A stretch of DNA of 64,000 nucleotides from Ditylenchus dipsaci (GCA_004194705.1 SADC01000241.1:1-64000), one strand, 5' to 3'. Numbered from the stretch's first letter, positions 1 through 11,844 are shown. The notes: generated by a model not told the origin, from the sequence alone. Numbers and translations: made by a program.

Positions 1-260
1 CCCAGCCCTGGTATATACCGTTATTTTCTCTAATAAACCGTTTCGGCGCTAGTGCAGAATTCGGTGTAAATATTGTCTTGTTCCCCCCCCTATTGTTTTT
101 ATTGTTATTATGGTGATGAGGGGATTGTGGTGATTACCGTAAATACCCCCAAATAACCCCCCCCCACAAATAACCCCCCCTCAATAAACCACCCATCCCC
201 CCCCCCCCCCCAAAATAACCCGGGTATTTTCAGGGGGGTTATTTGGGGTATGTTTTTCAG
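1..260. repeat. Foldback end and C/G-homopolymer tract
   Basis: The start carries a TACCGTTATTTTCTCTAATA end typical of the TACCG element family seen elsewhere in the window. It is followed by repeated CCCCCAAATAA units with C runs up to about 15 long and then the complementary GGGGGTTATTTGGGG. The left boundary is outside the window or unclear. No gene is seen here. Confidence 0.55.
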
Positions 261-461
261 GGTATATTTTGTCTTGAAGGGAAGTCATGTTATTTTCGAT
301 ATTTTGACCTGTTTTTCGCCCTTATCCACCTGGAAGGTAGGTAGGTATCTACCCAAAAAGGTATCATCTTGGAGTAGCCGAAAATATTCGATTGTAGGAA
401 AACTAAAATCTAATTTGAGGGGTCATGTCGTCATTAACACTCCGGCTACCGGCGTAACCAA

Positions 462-1300
462 CCGGCGTAATTGAGATTCCTGACTCAGAATTTCACGCTG
501 AATACGATAGTGTCAATTCTTTTTGCTGTGCACGTGATGATGTGGTCTAAAAAGGTAACACTTTTCATGGTGAAAATTCAACTAATTACCTACAGGTTTT
601 CAAGTGTTGCGCCGTGATTTTTATACTGCACCTAGATTCATATGTATTAAAATGACTGCCAGGAGTTCTGCTTTCTAAAAATTTTAACTGAGCGTTTTCA
701 GAACAAAGTCGAGATAAATCTTTATTGTTTGTTGGAGTAACGATTTTCCAAATATCTTACCTCTGACTTTCCACATGGCGTAATTTTTTATTGAGAAAAA
801 TATCTAGCTGAACTTTTTCCGCGAAAAAAATAGCAGAATCTGACGGCGATTTTACATAAACTATGATCAATTATTGATCGAATAATTTATGTGAAAAATA
901 ACGGTCAGATTCTGCCATTTATTCTCGCTGAAAAAGTTCAGCCAGATATTTTCTTAATAGAAGTTATGCCATGTGGAAAATCAGAGTAAGACATTTGGAA
1001 AATCCCTACTCCAACCAAAAATAATGATTTTATCTCGACTTTTAAATGAAAACAAGCTAAGTTCAGTATTAGTATCCTGGCGGTCATTTTAGTATATATG
1101 TGCATAGGTGTGGTAATAACAATCATGCTGCACCACTTTAAAACCTATAAGTAGTTATCTGAATTTTTAGCATAACCTTCTGAGTTACCTTCTGAGCATT
1201 TTTGATCCACATCATCACGGTGCACAGCGAAAACAATTGACACTATCGTATTCAGCGTGAAAATTCTGAGTCAGGAATCTCAATTACGCTGCTTGGGAGC
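462..1300. repeat. Foldback element, about 0.8 kb
   Basis: The left arm (GTAATTGAGATTCCTGACTCAG, then a stretch ending near the CGTGATGATGTGG motif at 533-545) is repeated inverted at 1205-1290. Inner arms around 660-980 also pair: ATAGCAGAATCTGAC against GTCAGATTCTGCCA. A solitary arm of the same element lies at 2393-2480. No coding potential is seen. Confidence 0.8.
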
Positions 1301-1318
1301 CTGCGTGTTTGGATGATT

Positions 1319-1930
1319 ATGGTTAGTATGATCGCCTTAATCACCATGATCGATGACATTAAAAAACGACATGGGGACCAAAGCAGTTTTCACAAAAAAT
1401 CAATAGGAGAACCAAGGCGAAATTTAGGTTCTTCTCCGTTATCGGGACCTCACCAGAAACTGCATTTTTAATGGTTTTTATCGTCATCTGGAGCACCACA
1501 TTATAATAGTGATCGAACTAGGACCAAAAATTTGAAGAGGTTATTAGAATGAGGTCCCGATAACGGAAAAGAACCAAAATCAATAGGGGACCAAGGCGAA
1601 ATTTGCATGGGATTCTATACTAGCGTCGCACGCAGGGACCAAAATAATTTGGCGATTTTTGTGAACAACCCGATATCTCTACCTATAACAATGGGCAAAG
1701 TCGGAATTTTGCAGCAAATTTTTGTCTCGCTTTTTTTGCTAATTTTTTCAACTTTTTTGACGCTACTGGAATATATCAAAAAAATCGCGAAATTCTTTTG
1801 GTCCCTGTGTGCGACTTCTAGTGCGAAATCCGGTGCAAATTTCGCCTTGGTTCTCCTATTGGTTTTTGTAAAAACTGCTTTGTCCCCTGTCGTTTTTAAT
1901 ATCATTGATCATGTGATTAAGGCGATCATA
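1319..1930. repeat. Nested foldback with 'accaaggcgaaatt' arms
   Basis: The outer arms pair (ATGATCGCCTTAATCACCATGATC at 1329-1352 with its complement near 1905-1930). Arms with GGAGAACCAAGGCGAAATTT pair with their complement near 1840-1860. A second hairpin with GGGACCAAAATAATTTGGCG / CGCGAAATTCTTTTGGTCCC is nested inside at about 1605-1820. The long open frame across it is a by-product of the palindrome. Confidence 0.8.
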
Positions 1931-1933
1931 CTA

Positions 1934-2359
1934 CAGTCGAGTCCCGCTAACCCGGCACCCCAAAAAGTTCGTTCCCGCCTTGGGTCCGACACTTTTTTTA
2001 ACCCAATTTTCGAAGTAGTTTTTCAATGGTGTTTTTACAGTCTGATAGAAAATATCGTGAGGATTCCGTTTTGCCGATCGTTTTTCAAAAACCCAATATT
2101 TTTGGCTCTAAAAGACCAAAACCCCGCTAACCCGGCACCCTTTTTAAAATATGGTGCCGGGGTTAGCGGGGTTTTGGTCTTTTAGAGCCAAAATATTAGG
2201 TTTTTGAAAAACGATCGGCAAAATCGGAATCCTCACGATATTTGCTATCAGACTGTATAAACACAATTGAAAAAATACTCCGAAAATTGGGTTAAAAAAA
2301 GTGTCGGACCCAAGGCGGGAACGAACTTTTTGGGGTGCCGGGTTAGCGGGACTCGACTG
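1934..2359. mobile_element. TA-flanked inverted-repeat element (CAGTC family), 426 bp
   Basis: Starts CAGTCGAGTCCCGCTAACCC and ends with the exact complement, flanked by TA on both sides, as for Tc1/mariner-pogo type non-autonomous elements. The whole element is a near-perfect hairpin. The word CCCGCTAACCCGGCACC occurs at both ends and again on both sides of the central loop (about 2122-2140 and 2153-2175). It shares a subterminal block (AAAGTTCGTTCCCGCCT...) with the copy at 19609-20055 and a half copy at 36131. Confidence 0.88.
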
Positions 2360-2392
2360 TAACCATAATCATCTAAACACTCAGGCTCCCAA

Positions 2393-2480
2393 GCAGCGTA
2401 ATTGAGATTCCTGACTTAGAATTTCAAGCTGAGCACAATGGTGTCACTCGTTTTTTTGCTGTGCACCGTGATGATATGAA
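2393..2480. repeat. Solitary arm of the 462-1300 foldback
   Basis: GCGTAATTGAGATTCCTGACTTAG and the following 70 bases match the left arm at 465-545. No inverted partner is visible nearby, so this is a broken copy. Confidence 0.7.
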
Positions 2481-2699
2481 CCAAAAAGGCCCCTACTTTT
2501 GAATTTCCGCCAAATTTTTAAGTTAAAATTTTCGACGCTACTCGGTAATACTCGGTAATAATTAACTCTTAAATTTTAACTCCGATTTTCGGGTGATTGG
2601 AAAACAAACGGGCATGCTTGCTTATTAGAAGAAATGCGGTACTAATAACCTTTATTTAAACAGGACAAACGATAACGAGTAATTGAATGAGCAATGCAA

Positions 2700-3583
2700 T
2701 CAAAGTAACTTATTTGTGTCGAGTACCAAATTGTTTGCCATCCTGTTTTCTTCTTTTTCTTATGACGCTTATTTGGTGGAGCTATTTGAAACTTTTCATT
2801 CTTACCCAGGTCGGCCAGCGCAGACGATGAAGCATGTTGAGTATCAAGTGAACTGGAATAATGGTTAAAATGACAACAAAACTCTTTCAGATATCGTCCT
2901 ATGTCTCGAATTTCAAAAAATACCTGACAGTAACAGGCGTGTATTTGCGTGATCCAGGCAAATTTCTTTCCCAAATAGTCGGGTGCATCGAACGGACATG
3001 ATCGACACGCGGACCCTTGAATAATTTTGGACCGTTAGAGTTACAACAGAAAGCGGAAAAAAACTCACTCTCTTGAAAAATCCATCTTTATCACCTGGCC
3101 ACTGAGAACTGGGCTAAAATTAAATTGAAAGCTAGTATGATTTCAAACCTAGAGAAACACTTACTTTGTGCCTTTTGACGCCTGTAGCTTTGCGAATCTG
3201 CTCAAAAAGAACTTCGCGGTGCTTCTTTAGCTCCTCTTTGTCAGCTTGCAGTCGGAGCTCTTCAGATTGCAATCGGAGCTCGCGCTTCTGCAGATCTTCC
3301 AGAGAAATTTTGAACGATGTGATGCCAATTGATTGCGCACTTCAAAGACTCAGCCGCTTCCCACATATTTTCAATCTGTAAATTAAGAGTTGAAATTACA
3401 AAGAGAACATCGTGATCGAATTTGGTTTTTGTTCAGTACCTTCACTTCTACTATCTCCAGTTTTGGTTTGACGTACTGCATCAAAATTGTTGATATTTTG
3501 GAGTTAGTAGTTAGGTGAGTTTTGCAAAAATCCAAGTCTCCAAATTGAAAAATATCCACGTAGATTTCAGTTGGAAGAAACAT
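2700..3583 (-). CDS. Possible F-box-like multi-exon gene
   Basis: The first exon starts at an ATG at 3583 and reads MFLPTEIYVDIFQF, which resembles the start of nematode F-box proteins (LPxEIxxDIFxF). It ends with a GT donor near 3440. After a roughly 60 bp intron a second exon (acceptor near 3380) begins IENMWEAAESLK and, one frame over, runs into a Lys/Glu/Leu-rich coiled coil (LEDLQKRELRLQSEELRLQ) ending at a GTAAGTG donor near 3168. Smaller exon-like pieces with good splice sites follow at about 3070-3115, 2940-3010 and 2815-2868, but I recognise no domain in them. A frame break in exon 2 and the lack of a clear stop leave the model incomplete. It could be two genes. Confidence 0.38.
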
Positions 3584-3777
3584 TTTCAAGTCTTTTTTTG
3601 CAGAATATAGACACAAACGATTAACAGAGAAACTGTTTGGCAGAAATAGCGTGAAATAAGATGAAAATATTTGCCAGCAGAATAATGTCACTCAAATTTG
3701 TCAATCAAATACTTCACACGTCAATCAATTCATCATCTGCATAATTATTTAAAGTGTTGGTAGTACAAAAAACAAAC

Positions 3778-3865
3778 CTCTTGGTCCCGATCGGCATTTT
3801 TGAAGTTCCGGATGTGCTCGCAGTAGTCATTTCCCTGAAATCGTTCAAAGTTGTGAAAAATTGCA
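3778..3865 (-). CDS. Possible isolated exon, unknown product
   Basis: Bounded by a TTTAG acceptor and a GTTTGT donor. One frame reads FHNFERFQGNDYCEHIRNFK followed by a charged end; it looks protein-like but matches no family I recognise. It could be the 3' part of a separate gene upstream of the F-box-like gene. Support is only composition and splice sites. Confidence 0.22.
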
Positions 3866-3939
3866 CTAAAGGAAGAAGCATACTTTCAGAGAGATCTGAT
3901 GAACAATTCTTCACAACAATTATCGCTCAAGTCAAGTAA

Positions 3940-5660
3940 GCTTTCAACTGAAAATTTGCGCAATTAGAGTGGGGTTTATAATTTAAAAGACAAATCAATA
4001 GAGATCAGCAGTGAACTCCACTCCAACATTGTGTATGCAAATCGCAGGCTTATCACAAAATCATTACAGTCAACACACTTTAATTTACTTACACGACATT
4101 TCGCATCCAGGACTTTTTGACTCCCGTATCCCGGAGATTAATCATTTGGTAAAAACCTGTGAAAAATATTTTCACACAAATTTTATTCGCCTAGGGTTCC
4201 ACAATTTATACTCTAAAAAATAAGGCATAATCTTATGATTTTTCCGAAAATTTGTACATTATTTCCAAACCATCTCAAACTGAATTTATCAGAACCGATA
4301 TATTTGCAAAACATCTAAAATATCTTAAAACCACCAGATAATTCATTCGGGGTTATTTGGGTGGTAAATGGTAGTTGAGGTGTTTGAAGTGGTTTAGAGT
4401 GGTTTGAAATAGTTTGGACACAATAGAAATTTTATTTGGAAAAATCAAAAAAATGCCTTGGTCTCCTGTTGTTTATTTAAGTGCTGGAGGTCTACCGACT
4501 TGAGTGCCACAGCCCCTTAAAATTCAAAATCATAATCAATTTACGATTTTTGTGCCAAATCGAAAAATTCGAAAATTGACTGAGATTTCTATACATGTAA
4601 CTCCAAGTAACCCTAGGTCTGTAACGGATTTCATTCTTATCTGTTTTAGGCAAACTTGTTTCTAAACTTCCTCACATTCAGGGCATTAAAACAAGTCATC
4701 AGTGATGACTCATCACTCACCTCAAAAATAAGCAAATTCTTGAGTTTTTAATGAAGTTAAAACACATGGCCTCGCTTTGCAACTATAACTAGTCTGAAAT
4801 TCTGTGTTACATTTTGAAAGCTCGAAAATAGGGGCTGTAGCCCGATAGAAAAGTAAATTTGCTAGGATTACGCACCAAAGAAGTGTGCAAAAGATACAAA
4901 TTTGGGTGGTTTTATACAAAAGTTAGACAGGTAACGCAAAAACCCTAATTTTACTCGTAAAAATACCAGCTGTTTGCTTTAAATGACATCTAGCTTATCA
5001 ATTTGTGACTATACAAAAATCGGTCTGACTTTTCTTGTAGCTGATTGTCTGGGCCATCTTTGGTGCATGATCCGTACTAAAAAAAAATTTTGCCCCTTCG
5101 GGGCGGCCCACGGCTGCTATGTCTATCCAAGATGATAAATGTCAACAAAAACATCAGACCAATAACTATGAGAGGACCAAGAAACACCGAAAAAATGTTT
5201 AAATGAAAACCAAATTCTAATTTATTTTGTCCTCATCTGAAAAACGGTCCTGGAATTCAAACATTTGAAATCAAACTTATTGGCGTGGGCATGCCCCTTT
5301 AATGGGTATATGCAAGTAGCGTCCAAATTTTGTTTTTGATTCCGGCGTCAGAGGTGTGCCAAAAATATTAGCAATTCGGGCTCAATTTCAATTTTGTCGG
5401 GGCCGGGCAGAAAAACGCTGCGTCAATTAACTAGGTTGTCAGTTACGGTTTTCTATTTTCTTTCAGTCGGAAGACTCGCCTGATCCTAGTTTTTGTTTGT
5501 TGTTTTTTATTTAAAACTGAATTTCACATGATTTTGCTGTACTCGGGATTTGGTTAACCTTGTTTTTTTCTGCTGAAACCACGTTTCGGTTGACGACCGC
5601 CAGGTTGACTGATAGGATACCACCTCAGCTGAAATAACTCAAAAATGTATTCAATTATGA
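3940..5660. other. Intergenic, no gene seen
   Basis: AT-rich DNA. Around 4330-4430 there is a run of GGTTT/GTGG-type short repeats. Otherwise I see no coding pattern, RNA gene or clear inverted repeat. Confidence 0.5.
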
Positions 5661-5670
5661 TTCCGGAACA

Positions 5671-5915
5671 TACCGTATTTACTCTAATTATAGACCTCCC
5701 CAAATCCCGTATTCTTAAATTCATTCTCCTCCTTTTATACCGGGTTTTTGTTTTCGAACGCCACATATGTTATATACCAAAATGTAGCGCAGATTCCAGC
5801 TACATTTTGGTATAAACATACGTGGCGTTCGGAAAAAAAACCCCGGTATAAAAGGAGGAGAATGAATTTAAGAATACCGGATTTTGGGAGGTCTATAATT
5901 AGAGTAAATACGGTA
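5671..5915. mobile_element. TACCG-family foldback element
   Basis: Left end TACCGTATTTACTCTAATTA with its complement at 5896-5915; the arms (TATAGACCTCCC..., ...AAAAGGAGGAGAATGAAT) pair through almost the whole element. Ends are TA. This is one of about nine scaffold relatives in the window. Confidence 0.85.
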
Positions 5916-6051
5916 GTCGTATTCACTCTAATAGAGCACCCGAGGCTTTAGTTTTTACTTATGAAGAATATGTAAATGGTCAATCGAAAATGACCCTAAC
6001 TCTGAAACCTATTCAAAAAACAGGGAGGGCTCTATTAGAGGATACACGGTA
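5914..6051. mobile_element. Second TACCG-family foldback abutting the first
   Basis: Arms CGTATTCACTCTAATAGAGC and GCTCTATTAGAGGATACACGGTA pair with a different internal word (AATAGAGC) from the neighbour. It starts where the element at 5671-5915 ends, so one probably inserted at the end of the other. Confidence 0.7.
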
Positions 6052-6091
6052 ACTCATTTTTGCCCAAACTGTCCCCGAAAAAATAAATACA

Positions 6092-6985
6092 GTCGACGCT
6101 CAATTTAAGGACACAAAATTTTTGTTTGGTTGGTTTTCGAAGAAAAATAGGCAAGCTGCCGCTCTATCACTCGTTTTAAAGGAGGACAGACAATAGAGGG
6201 GGATTTTGACTAGAAAATGGAATGTTGCTACCTTAAGTTACTTTAATTTTTATTTTTAACCCTAATTTTTTTTACACCAATCGTTTTGCCATGAATCCAC
6301 CCGACAAAAACACATGAGATCGAAGTTTCGAAACAAAATATTTTTTCGAAAAATTTGCCCTGGTCCGATTCAGGGACGTAACGGTACTTTTCGGAATTGT
6401 GTCAGAACTTTCATTTTCATAAACGATCTAGTGGACATTTTTATATACAAGTCTATACTCAAAATGACGCCAGAAAGCTGTGCAACATTTTGAGTATAAC
6501 GTTGTATATGACTGTGCTTGCAAAATGTGAGAAAAAAAACAAAAGTTTTCAGAAAGCTCCGAAAATTTACCGAAAGCCTGGACTTTTTTTAGAATTTGTT
6601 TTTTTTCGCACATTTTGCGAGCATAGTCATATACAACGCTATACTCAAAATGTAGCTCAGCTTTCTGGCGTCATTTTGAGTATAGACTTGTATGTAAAAA
6701 TGTCCACTAGATCGTTTATGAAAATGAAAGTTCTGACACAATTCCGAAGGTACCGCTACGTCCCTGAATCGGACCAGGGCAAATTTTTCGAAAAAATATT
6801 TTGTTTCGAAACTTCGATCTCATGTGTTTTTTGTCGGGTGGATTCATGGTAATAATGATTGGCGTAAAAAAAATTAGGGGTCATTAATAAAAATTAAATT
6901 AACTTAAGATAGCAAAATCCTATTTTCTAGTCAAATCCCCCCTCTATTGTCTGTCCTCCTTTAACACCACTCGATTCAAGGACAG
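6092..6985. repeat. Long foldback, about 0.9 kb, multi-layered
   Basis: The left end ACAGTCGACGCTCAATTTAA resembles the CAGTC family. The arm at 6155-6300 (AAAGGAGGACAGACAATAGAG) pairs with 6900-6965. An inner hairpin at 6360-6790 (CGATCTAGTGGACATTTTTA / TAAAAATGTCCACTAGATCG) is nearly perfect. The open frame across it is an artefact of the palindrome. The right terminus is degenerate. Confidence 0.78.
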
Positions 6986-7539
6986 AATTTAGCCCGCCCC
7001 AACCCAGAAATGTTCGCTTGATATAAGAACAGCAAGCAATTTTAAGCCAAAATTCAAAAATGCACTTTTCAGCCAAATTTTGTTGTTTCTATGAGAAAGA
7101 AGTCGAAAATTTTGGGGCTACTATCGTTTATCCCAGACCACCAACCCTCCCTCCCCCCAAGCACGTGAATTTTTTTTAAATTTATTCCTGGAAGTGGCTT
7201 ATAAGGATAAAAACATGCGATAAACCGATTGCGATCATCAGAAAAGCAGAAAACGGGATCTGTTGTCCGTAAACACGCATGGTTCACTATTAAAAACAGT
7301 GTTTGACATTTTTGAGCACAATATTTATAATTTGCATTTTTACGTCCAACAGATGTCGTTTTTATTCTGATCTATCCGCGCGAATCCTCACCTCCGCGGT
7401 TCGGATTCAAAGTGTGCACAATGAGGCAACAATTTTCGGAGCCGCACACCCCCTAGAATGGCCAAAAACCAGTGACAATTACGTGATGGAGGTCGATGAG
7501 CGGTATACCACCGACTGGATACAAAAACGGACTGAATAC

Positions 7540-8465
7540 ACCGACTGGATACGTTGACGACTGAATAGACGACAGCGAAATTTTTCGAATCCCGCCTCCG
7601 CCCCGCCGGCCTCTTAAATTTTTCCGGCCTCCACCTCGGCGGGATGGCGTTAAAAAAAATTTCGCCACCGCCTGGCGGCGGCGAAATCATTCTTGAGGTA
7701 CCCCGCCTCCGCCGGCAGACACGTATCCGCCGGCTGAATCGCTCCGCCGCCGCCTCCGCTGAGATAATTTTTGTAATATTGTTTAAAATAAAGCAAAATT
7801 TTAAAAATCAATTTTCAGTACATTTATTTAATATTGTCGTGTCAAACTTTGATAAAATGAGCCAAATCCATCACCAACAAGAGAAGATACTAATTTGAAG
7901 GGGCATGCTCAGCTGTTTAAATTTGTCCCGCCAATTTGAATTTTTTTCCTAATCATTGAACTTCTGTACGGATTTTTCAACTTGGTTTCTAACAAAACAA
8001 GGCCTAGAATTTAATTTTAGTATAGTTTGTTCGGAACCAAGTTCAAAAGTTCGTACAGAAGCTCAATGAAAAAGTTTTTTTGAATATACGGGAACAAATT
8101 CAAACAGGTGAGCATGCGCTTTAGTGAATATCACAAAAGATGATCCCACTTTTTTTCTCGTCTTCCCTACCCTCGACTTTTGGCAGACCTTCTTAACCAT
8201 TGGAGTATTGAAAAAATTTGACTTGTTTTCAGTTTATTAATCAATTAATTTTCATTAATTAGTATTTTGTTGAAAAATACTAATTGAAAAACAACAAAAT
8301 TGAATTAAAAACTGCTCCGCCGGCATTCTTCGCTCCGCCGCCGCCTCCGTCGCCTTTTCAAAACCGCCTCGCCGCCGCCTGGCGGCCGCGCCGGCAGTTT
8401 CTGAATTTCCCGCCTCCGCCTGGCAGCCCCGCCGGCGGAGGCGGGGCCGCCTTTTATAAACCGTT
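7540..8465. repeat. GC-rich foldback with CCGCC repeats
   Basis: Blocks of GCCGCCGCCTCCGC at 7585-7765 and 8310-8455 stand out strongly from the AT-rich background, as do GGCGGCGGCGAAAT-type complements. They flank an inner foldback at 7895-8115 (GGGGCATGCTCAGCTG... / ...GTGAGCATGCGC). No gene is supported, although open frames exist because of the composition. Confidence 0.6.
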
Positions 8466-8468
8466 ATA

Positions 8469-8626
8469 AACCGTGTATTCTCTATTAATCCCCACTCTCT
8501 AATAATCCCCCACCCTCATTTTTTTGACTAGGATTTCAGAGTTTAGGCCATTTTAGATTGACAATTTCAGAATTTTTCGAGGGTAAAAAATAATCACCAT
8601 GAGGGTTTAATAGAGAAATATACGGC
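8469..8626. mobile_element. TACCG-family foldback element, short
   Basis: AACCGTGTATTCTCTATTAATCCCC at the left pairs with GGGTTTAATAGAGAAATATACGG at the right. The word TAATCCCC is repeated in the left arm (TATTAATCCCC, TAATAATCCCC). Confidence 0.75.
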
Positions 8627-8639
8627 ACGCATCGCCTTA

Positions 8640-9420
8640 GGTCACAGGTTCGACTACCACTGGCTGATAACCTTATTTTTTTCTCCTTTTATTACAAGCT
8701 AGTGTCAAAATGTAGCCAAGCTTCTGGGCTTTCATTTGAGCTATCCCACAGATGAAAAGTTGATATGAAGTTAGGGCTAAAATATAAAAAAACGTTGAAC
8801 CATGTCCAATTCGATGACATCCTCAATGGGACTATCCCTGAACTATTCGGTATTAATTTGGAAGTGACGTTTTTCCCCAATTTTAATTCGCATACTCATT
8901 TGCAACCTTACACTCAAAATGTAGCCCTGCTTCTTGCCGTCATTTTCAGCATACGGTTTTATAAAATAATGTAAATTGAAATCGCAAAAAATCTCAGTTC
9001 CTAAATAATACTGAAATCCTATCCCTCAATAGTACTCATTTCTTCCCAGGTCAAATATTCGCTCGCTACCAGATTTTTGTGAAGTCATTTCGGTGTGGAA
9101 AAATTTCGAACTTGTTTCCTATGAAATTATGACTCTAGAAAGTCACTAAATGCGTGGCAAATAAATAAATTGGTGGAGGCTCAGGCTATATGAGTCTAAG
9201 TACGCATCATTTTGGCTGGTTTCTTTAGTTTGGTGGTCATTTGCTCAAATAGCTAAATTGAGGCAGTTCCTGACATCAAATCAGTGCTGGAAATGATTGC
9301 AATCGATTTCTAGATGATTTTCAGATCTTAAAGTCAAAAAACTTACTAAAAAGTGAATTAAAACACCCTAGAGGGACTTGGACTTTCGACAATAGGCGAT
9401 GCGTATATAAAGTTTTAGCA
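8640..9420. other. Intergenic; tRNA-like B-box remnant at the start, otherwise nothing seen
   Basis: About 8639-8660 reads AGGTCACAGGTTCGACTACCACT, resembling a tRNA T-arm (GGTTCGANNCC) but without a foldable tRNA. The rest shows no gene or clear repeat. Confidence 0.4.
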
Positions 9421-9664
9421 TACCGTATTTCTCTATCAATTACCCCCTCTCTATTAATTACCCCCACAGGCACCCTGTATCTCAGCTCAAAATTATTTTT
9501 GCAAATCTGCTTTTTGCGCTGTCTTAATCACCACGAACTTAGTTGATTCCACTTTTTAAATTCGTTTGAGCACCCAAAAGTCTCAAAACCAAAATATTTT
9601 TTTTTCGATTTTCAAGGGTTCAAAAATAATTACCCCGGGGTAATTAATAGAGAAAATACGGTAT
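9421..9664. mobile_element. TACCG-family foldback element
   Basis: Left end TACCGTATTTCTCTATCAATTACCCC, right end GGGGTAATTAATAGAGAAAATACGGTA, TA at both ends. The word AATTACCCCC is present twice in the left arm, which shows the reiteration typical of this set. Confidence 0.88.
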
Positions 9665-10611
9665 CTTAGTAAGATGTCACGCTAAGAATCAAAATAAAGC
9701 ACTTTTTCTGATTCGAAATTATGTGGTGAATCTGGTTTGGTAAGACAAAAATTTGGATTTTATATATCCAAACCTGAAACCGATTTGGGTACCCTAAGGT
9801 CAGGTGGTTAAACACCTGGATGGCCTGAAAAATAAAATTTGGTCAAAATCGAAGACAAACCATTTATTCTGATGTTAAATCGTGTAGGGAATCGGGTTAA
9901 TTAGGACTGAAATTGATATTTCCGCCTTCCTAATCATAAAAACCTGGGTGGGTGCTGGTATGATAATTAAAGGCGGCACCGAATTGATCCACACCAAATG
10001 GCGCTACCCAGGGTCTCAAATTAGAAGTTATAATAAAGTACTGTTTCGAAAAAGTCAAAGTTATAAAAAAAATGGTTTCGCCAAAAAACAGGTTTAAAGA
10101 AAGATCATATTCGACAATAAACATTTTGCAAACAAATGTTTTGCTAAACAAATAGTTTCTTTAAGTCAGAGTTTTCAAAAGACAAATTTTAAATTAAACT
10201 CCAGAATTCGAAATTTTGGATTAAGCTGAAAGTAATTTAAAATCAGTTTACCTTATCCAGAATCGTGTCCTGAACACGGTTTCTTAAGACAAATGCTGTT
10301 TTAACCAGCTGTAATCTTAATACCGCGGGTAGCTACCCCTACAGGTGTCGGCTTTTAATTTTGTGGATTATTCTGAATAGGCAAACAAATTTTGCTCTTC
10401 ATTAAAAGCCGGTGTTTAAAACGATTTGTAACGAGCACAGCTTTTTTTGACTTAATTGCACCTTCGAAACTAAGGTAGTCCTCTATTTTCTGGGTGGATG
10501 TCCAGCTGGACAACTTGAGTACAGCTTGAAAAGTTAAAGACCATTACCAGTTTAAGTATGAGATGTAGTGCGTCGTAGCTGGATCATCTGGATGTCCCAT
10601 GGACCAGCTAA

Positions 10612-10873
10612 TCCAAGTGGTCGTCCACTTAATTCGATTTTTTTTACGTTTTTGGGTTCTAAAATGTGTTTTCTGCTTTAATTCGAGCATTCTAAAGATT
10701 GTTCGACAGTACTAAAATTATGTTTTGCAAGATTCACGAAAAATGTAAAAATACCATCAAATCGTAATTTACTACTGTCAAACCACTTTAGAACGCTTTA
10801 ATTAGTGCAGAAAACAAGTTTCGGAACCCAAAAACGTAAAAAAAAATTTGATCCCAGTGGACGACCACTGGTT
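10612..10873. mobile_element. CCAAGTGGTCG foldback element
   Basis: The ends TCCAAGTGGTCGTCCACTT and CCCAGTGGACGACCACTGG are themselves palindromic. Arms with TTTTACGTTTTTGGGTTC pair across the element. Related copies lie at 11845-12162, 17829-18258 and (half) 58601-58745. Confidence 0.82.
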
Positions 10874-11440
10874 TAGTTATTGCGTGGATTATTCAGTAAA
10901 ACTGAGGTTAAATTATAGAAATAGGATATCGAGATTCTCTTAGGGATTTTTATCTTATTTCAGGCATTTAGGTGGATATCCACTTGATCAGCTGGTACCC
11001 ACTCCAGATTTTGGGGCCCAGATAGGTAAAATTATATTTTGGTTTATATAAACAGGTTTCGCCAGGCAATTTTACAATGAAAAAAAGCGGTTAGTTTTCG
11101 AATTTGGCTTAATTTTTATTGGAAGCCAGGTGGATATCCACCTAGCCGAGGATAATTACCCAAGGTTTTTGGCTCCACTTAGGGCAAAACTCAATTTCGA
11201 TACAAACAAACAGAACTCCTTACACGGTTTTAAGTCACAAAAGGATTTGTTGTGAATTTGAACTGAATTTTGATTTTTCGGTTCATCCAGGTGGATCCAG
11301 CAAACCCAATTCCATTCCCAAATGACCAGGGGACGAATGACGAGAGACCAAATAATTGGGACCGAAAGAACTACTTCCTAGACAGGCTCTTGCTGCATAC
11401 TAATTACGATGCACTCATTGCGACCCACTAATTACACATA

Positions 11441-11512
11441 CAGTCAACTCCCGATTTAGTGTACACCCTGGGGACCGGCTCCAGGTGTACACTAATCGGA
11501 GTGGACTGTAAC
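11441..11512. mobile_element. Short CAGTC-family element (word GTGTACACC)
   Basis: ACAGTCAACTCCCGATTTAG followed by TGTACACCCTGGGGACC, then the complementary end GGTGTACACTAATCGGAGTGGACTGTA. About 70 bp, close to a minimal element consisting of the two ends only. The word ATTTAGTGTACACC is shared with the element at 43954-44107. Confidence 0.82.
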
Positions 11513-11844
11513 CTAATACCATCCATGGCTATCTAAAATTTAAACCGTCACAAAATAAAAAGAATCGATATTTTAGAAAGGTCAGTAATTTTTCTGAAGC
11601 ACTTCTTTGTCAAATGTGTGTTCTAAATGTATATTGCTTGAACACATTCTTTTCAGAAACGGTCTTTCTTTAAACCTGTTTTTGGCGAAACCATTTTTTT
11701 ATAAACTTGACTTTTTGAAACAGTACTTTATTATAACTTCTAATTTAGGAACCTGGGTAGCGCCCACCAAATTGATCCACACTTTTCAAATTCACGCATT
11801 TCGGAAAATTTTGCAGGAATTTAAATTTTTAGTCTGTACCAACG

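Larger units (their letters stand above)
9936..11800. repeat. Long inverted repeat with 1.5 kb spacer
   Basis: The arm at about 9990-10150 (ACCGAATTGATCCACACC, ...GGTTTCGCCAAAAAACAGG...) is repeated inverted at about 11620-11790. The spacer holds a CCAAGTGGTCG foldback (10612-10873), a short CAGTC element (11441-11512) and repeated GGTGGATNTCCACCT palindromes at 10495-11300. No gene is seen in the spacer. Confidence 0.75.

Noticed and set aside
159..245. Telomere or subtelomere repeat
   Set aside because: The CCCCCAAATAA units are irregular and are not the nematode TTAGGC repeat.
1607..2185. 192-codon open frame on the plus strand
   Set aside because: It spans the end of one foldback and half of a TA element; the inverted arms give matching frames on the other strand.
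6397..6852. 151-codon open frame
   Set aside because: Lies across the inner arms of a foldback and repeats itself in inverted form; no domain.
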